17,151 bases of DNA from DATFYI01 sp035315125 (lineage in GTDB: Bacteria; Chloroflexota; Anaerolineae; Anaerolineales; Anaerolineaceae), in assembly GCA_035315125.1 (NCBI GenBank), contig DATFYI010000001.1:1-17151 (forward strand), given 5' to 3'. Of this stretch, positions 15,401-17,151 are shown one piece after another (position 1 is the first letter of the stretch; each line of letters opens with the position of its first letter). Under the pieces are notes generated by a model, which was not told the origin of the DNA, searched no databases, and saw only the letters and a list, made by a program, of their open reading frames with translations. A program made the translations under genes and the position numbers.

Positions 15401-16111
15401 AATATCTGAACTGTAATTCAACTCGCGACCACCCAGCTTTCCCATCGCCAGTATGGTCAGATCTTCGGTGGACGCATCGCATTGTATTGCGGCTATTTTC
15501 AGACAGGTTCGCACCAGACTATCCGCCAAATTGGATAACTGGCGGGTGACGGATTTCAGGTCATACAGGTCCAACAGATCGCAGGTACCAATACGTAACA
15601 GCTCCCAACATTGAAAACGCCGAAGGGCATCTAGTTTTTCGTTTGGAGTTTTAAATTCAGCAATGATGTCCTGGGCTTCGCTGTATAGCTGCTCGGCGCT
15701 TCTGGCGACAGCCATACGCTTGTATTCAACCAAACGCTCGAAATATACCGGGTTGCGAAGCAAAATCTCGGTCAAGAATTGGCTACCAGCAAACAGCGTT
15801 ACCAGGATTTCAACAGCCCGGGGGTTGCGAGCCAGGTAACGAAAATAAGCCAGAGGATTGTCGATCCGGCTTACCAGACGGTCTAGGTTTGCTAACACCC
15901 GGTCCGGGCCAGCAGCCTTGGAAAGTGCTGCCAGCAGGTGGGGGAAAAACTGGCTAAAAGCCTCCCAGGATTGGTCATCGGGCGCCAAACGCAGCAGGCA
16001 GCGACAGGCTGCCCGCCAATCTTCAAAATTGGCAGGAGCCAGCAGCGCCCTGGCATCAGCTTCCCCACGGCTACCATTAAATAATTCCCTGGTCAGCGAT
16101 GCTTGACTCAT
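12407..16111 (-). CDS. glnE: Glutamine synthetase adenylyltransferase/deadenylase with an internal pair of ACT domains
   Basis: GlnE adds and removes AMP on glutamine synthetase in response to nitrogen status. The 1234-residue product is about 290 longer than E. coli GlnE (about 945). The N-terminal nucleotidyltransferase half (deadenylylating in E. coli; about 1-490) has GKLGGRELNYSSDIDLLF with D236/D238, RVDMRLRPWG (D274) and GSIRDIEF. Residues about 500-770 are extra and look like two ACT domains: ACT1 about 559-622 (VAYDYPGELSIICGLM, ending in IVDVFTIS) and ACT2 about 694-752 (LDTVGFLFEFTNALALNHI, ending in TLYVTDNAGRMI), as in GlnD. The C-terminal adenylylating half (about 780-1234) has GKFGGSEMGFASDVELMF, with D968 and E970 where D-x-D is usual, and QIDLQLRPYGSAG (D1015). 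No Shine-Dalgarno precedes the ATG. It diverges from glnA. The family call is secure; the sensing role of the insert is inferred. Confidence 0.93.
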   Translation of the reverse strand: MSQASLTRELFNGSRGEADARALLAPANFEDWRAACRCLLRLAPDDQSWEAFSQFFPHLLAALSKAAGPDRVLANLDRLVSRIDNPLAYFRYLARNPRAVEILVTLFAGSQFLTEILLRNPVYFERLVEYKRMAVARSAEQLYSEAQDIIAEFKTPNEKLDALRRFQCWELLRIGTCDLLDLYDLKSVTRQLSNLADSLVRTCLKIAAIQCDASTEDLTILAMGKLGGRELNYSSDIDLLFLSNQRPIKAQKVGEHLIDALTRVTDEGFLYRVDMRLRPWGEVGPLVSSLAGYQAYLEKHARPWEKQALLKARIVAGNHALGRAFLSNIKPYLFNATYEQIRSSVFAMKQMTEAQLRQNGNAWGEVKLGEGSIRDIEFTVQLLQMAYGEKQPEILSANTLDALARLASFHFISAEEARILTDGYIFLRTVEHHLQMMDYRQTHKLPQEPADLAHLARRLGFHGDQPGELFLAAYYQHVISIRSVFLQYVGGKKMSLPSDSTNWKEPVTSPDVHHHIDRMTPGYTERFRPKEITRHAYLAGQLNPTNLVEVDAIPLPNDNWQVTIVAYDYPGELSIICGLMFGYQLNIINGDAFTYEPILNGKAPAVRAESSRKIVDVFTISPVAGHRLDTDIWVHYRDDLAGFLNMLRDGSRREAQGELAIRVATGLQKTGLLDASLVKTLYPIEIKIDNEISDRFTVLQIKSLDTVGFLFEFTNALALNHIYIDRMLVDSTDNQAQDTLYVTDNAGRMITDLNRQRELRTATVLIKHFSHLLPLSPNPESALLHFEEFINELFKRPNWPDELASLERPEVLDALARLLGVSDFLWDDFLRMQYANLFPVVQDLDALSTGKTVNQLREELGAALLRVHNGPQLPSEKAPWIEALNAFKDREMFRIDMRHLLGQTSEFWDFASELTDLTEVVVNSVFHLCHEDLRLVYGTPLLENGQISQMSVVALGKFGGSEMGFASDVELMFIYNGNGRTSGPNVITSTEFYEKLVQNFVTAIRARREGIFQIDLQLRPYGSAGSLSVSLDSFRRYFGPGGPAWAFERQALVKLRPVAGNEELGQGIARLRDEFVYTGEPYNETAMRAMRERQVRHLVKGGTFNPKFSPGGLVDVEYLIQGLQINYGRGIPSVRQTNTRRAMSMLAETGILSTEDYTHLRKAHTFLRWLIDSLRVVRGNAKDVTMPAENTEEFAFLARRMNYGESPELLHTEQIRYTENVLELNARLLRGPSL

Positions 16112-16118
16112 AATGGGG

Positions 16119-16145
16119 AGTATAGCATAGTTTCACAGCCATCAA
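16119..16145 (-). promoter_or_regulatory. Possible glnE promoter giving a leaderless mRNA
   Basis: On the minus strand a -10-like TATACT (16124-16119) lies only 7 bases before the glnE ATG (16111). A weak -35 TTGATG (16145-16140) is 15 bases upstream of it. Transcription would begin at or within one base of the start codon, and no Shine-Dalgarno is present, consistent with a leaderless transcript. The -35 and its spacing are poor. Confidence 0.4.
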
Positions 16146-16161
16146 GCCCACTTAAATAGTC

Positions 16162-16169
16162 CCACGTGG
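16162..16169. promoter_or_regulatory. Palindrome CCACGTGG between glnE and glnA
   Basis: A perfect 8-base palindrome in the 215-base divergent region, about 50 bases upstream of glnE and about 165 upstream of glnA. It could be a short regulator site. An 8-base palindrome is easily found by chance, so support is weak. Confidence 0.2.
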
Positions 16170-16201
16170 AATTTTTCGAACGGAATCAATAAGCAAAAAT
16201 G

Positions 16202-16213
16202 ACCCATTTGGGT
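16202..16213. promoter_or_regulatory. Inverted repeat ACCCA-TT-TGGGT upstream of glnA
   Basis: Perfect 5-base arms around TT lie immediately upstream of the predicted glnA -35 (16216). The position fits an activator or repressor site acting on glnA. It does not match the TnrA/GlnR (TGTNAN7TNACA) consensus as read by eye. Confidence 0.3.
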
Positions 16214-16215
16214 AA

Positions 16216-16244
16216 TATACATCTCAACCTGGAAGTCATAAAAT
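16216..16244 (+). promoter_or_regulatory. Candidate glnA promoter
   Basis: TATACA (16216-16221, 4 of 6 against TTGACA), a 17-base spacer and TAAAAT (16239-16244, 5 of 6 against TATAAT) are the best pair found. Transcription would start near 16251, leaving a leader of about 76 bases. No convincing sigma54 element (TGGCAC-N5-TTGC) was seen. Confidence 0.4.
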
Positions 16245-16326
16245 TCAAAAAATACAAAAGGATGGGGATAAAAAAACTGGCCTGTCCTGGGAACAGCAAT
16301 CATTCAATCATAATAAGGAGAAAAGA

Positions 16327-17151
16327 ATGGCTAGAACAACCTCAATTGATGAAGTCTTAAAACTCAAAGGTCAGGTTCAGATGGTGGATTTGCGATTCAC
16401 CGATATGCCGGGTACATGGCAGCATTTTTCCATACCTACCCACGACCTGACTGCCGAGCTGTTTGAAGAAGGGATCGGTTTTGATGGCTCTTCGATCCGT
16501 GGTTTCAAAGAAATCCATGAGTCTGATATGCTTTTGATGCTTGATCCGACCACCGCTTTTATCGACTCCCAATTAGCTGTGCCAACCCTTGTAGTAGTAT
16601 GCGATGTTTTTGAGCCGGTCACCCGCCAACCCTATACGCGCGACCCGCGCTATGTGGCCAAAAAGGCTGAGGCCTATCTCAAACAGACCGGCATCGCACA
16701 AACAAGCTATTGGGGCCCTGAAGCCGAGTTTTTTATTTTCGGCGATGTGCGGTATGGCGGAGGAATTAATTCTTCCTATTATTTTATCGACAGTAATGAG
16801 GGTTGGTGGAAAAGCGGCGAGGATCTCAAACCCAATCTGGGCGCCCAGATCCAACCCAAGCGAGGCTACTTCCCAGTTCCGCCAACCGATACACTGCAGG
16901 ACGTGCGGAGCCGCATAGTCCTGGCTTTGGAAGCCGCTGGCATCCCGATTGAAGTCCACCATCATGAGGTTGCGACCGCTGGCCAGTGCGAGATAGACAT
17001 ACGTTTCGATACCCTGGTACGTATGGCGGATAATCTCATGATGTACAAATATTTCGTAAAGAATGTGGCTCGCGCCAACGGGTTGACCGCCACCTTTATG
17101 CCGAAGCCACTATTTGGGGATAACGGATCCGGTATGCACGTTCATTCGAGT
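16327..17151 (+). CDS. glnA: Glutamine synthetase type I, 3'-truncated by the window end
   Basis: Cytosolic dodecameric enzyme making glutamine from glutamate, ammonia and ATP. The frame runs open for 275 codons to the last base. Visible motifs: D-x-R-F-x-D latch region (21-26), FDGSSIRGF (52-60), metal-binding GPEAEFF with E132/E134, EVHHHEVATAGQCEIDIRF with E214 and E222, and NGSGMH (266-271) with the ATP-site His. The stretch FIDSNEGWW...KRGYFPVPPTD resembles the insertion region of the GSI-beta class, the class that is usually adenylylated; this fits the adjacent glnE. The modifiable tyrosine would lie beyond the window. AAGGAG (16315-16320) sits six bases before the ATG. The gene is divergent from glnE with 215 bases between the start codons. 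Confidence 0.97.
   Translation, partial: MARTTSIDEVLKLKGQVQMVDLRFTDMPGTWQHFSIPTHDLTAELFEEGIGFDGSSIRGFKEIHESDMLLMLDPTTAFIDSQLAVPTLVVVCDVFEPVTRQPYTRDPRYVAKKAEAYLKQTGIAQTSYWGPEAEFFIFGDVRYGGGINSSYYFIDSNEGWWKSGEDLKPNLGAQIQPKRGYFPVPPTDTLQDVRSRIVLALEAAGIPIEVHHHEVATAGQCEIDIRFDTLVRMADNLMMYKYFVKNVARANGLTATFMPKPLFGDNGSGMHVHSS

Noticed and set aside
16246..16326. Known glutamine riboswitch (glnA RNA motif) in the glnA leader
   Set aside because: The conserved core sequences of that motif were not recognised and no three-way junction could be drawn. A covariance-model search would settle it.
16573..16965. 130-residue open frame antisense to glnA
   Set aside because: It lies wholly inside the conserved glnA coding sequence and shows no recognisable motif; a shadow frame.
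1..17151. CRISPR array, tRNA, rRNA, insertion sequence or prophage genes
   Set aside because: No regularly spaced repeats, no cloverleaf-like sequences, no transposase or integrase frames and no terminal inverted repeats were seen.

Overview
The window looks like a chromosomal segment of a Chloroflexota bacterium, most likely Anaerolineae-like. This is inferred from style rather than from a marker gene. The exported proteins carry long Thr/Pro-rich linkers, one is an NBR1-Ig-type lipoprotein, recA carries an SOS box of the Gram-positive (CGAAC-N4-GTTCG) type, and AhcY is of the short archaeal/Thermotoga type. No tRNA, rRNA, CRISPR array, transposase or phage gene was seen, so this is core-genome DNA rather than a mobile region.

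Layout. (1) Positions 2-1231 (+) hold the 3' part of a pyruvate dehydrogenase-type dihydrolipoamide acyltransferase (E2), closed by a strong terminator. (2) Positions 1304-3712 (-) encode an exported TPR-rich lytic transglycosylase. (3) A divergent intergenic region at 3713-4005 contains a good sigma70-type promoter, an inverted repeat over its -35 element and a terminator-like leader hairpin. It drives (4) a PfkB-family nucleoside/sugar kinase (4006-4968) and S-adenosylhomocysteine hydrolase ahcY (5029-6288), a likely SAH-recycling operon. (5) On the minus strand, recA (7982-9088) is followed by an NBR1-like lipoprotein gene (7362-7916) and a membrane-anchored C39-like papain-fold protein gene (6363-7295). 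The recA promoter has a LexA-type box between -35 and -10. (6) Also on the minus strand, glnE (12407-16111), a soluble GAF-domain histidine kinase (10307-12364) and a double-receiver LuxR-type response regulator (9228-10307) are tightly spaced and probably co-transcribed. (7) Divergent from glnE, glnA (16327 to the window end) encodes type I glutamine synthetase and is cut by the window edge.

The most interesting object is the glnE product. It is about 290 residues longer than a usual GlnE. The extra material sits between the two nucleotidyltransferase halves and reads as two GlnD-like ACT domains. This suggests a glutamine synthetase adenylyltransferase with a built-in amino-acid sensor, encoded head-to-head with its substrate glnA and upstream of a two-component pair. 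The C-terminal (adenylylating) catalytic motif also reads D-V-E instead of the usual D-x-D. Together glnA, glnE and the kinase/regulator pair form a candidate nitrogen-control locus in which sensing may occur inside GlnE rather than only through PII/GlnD.
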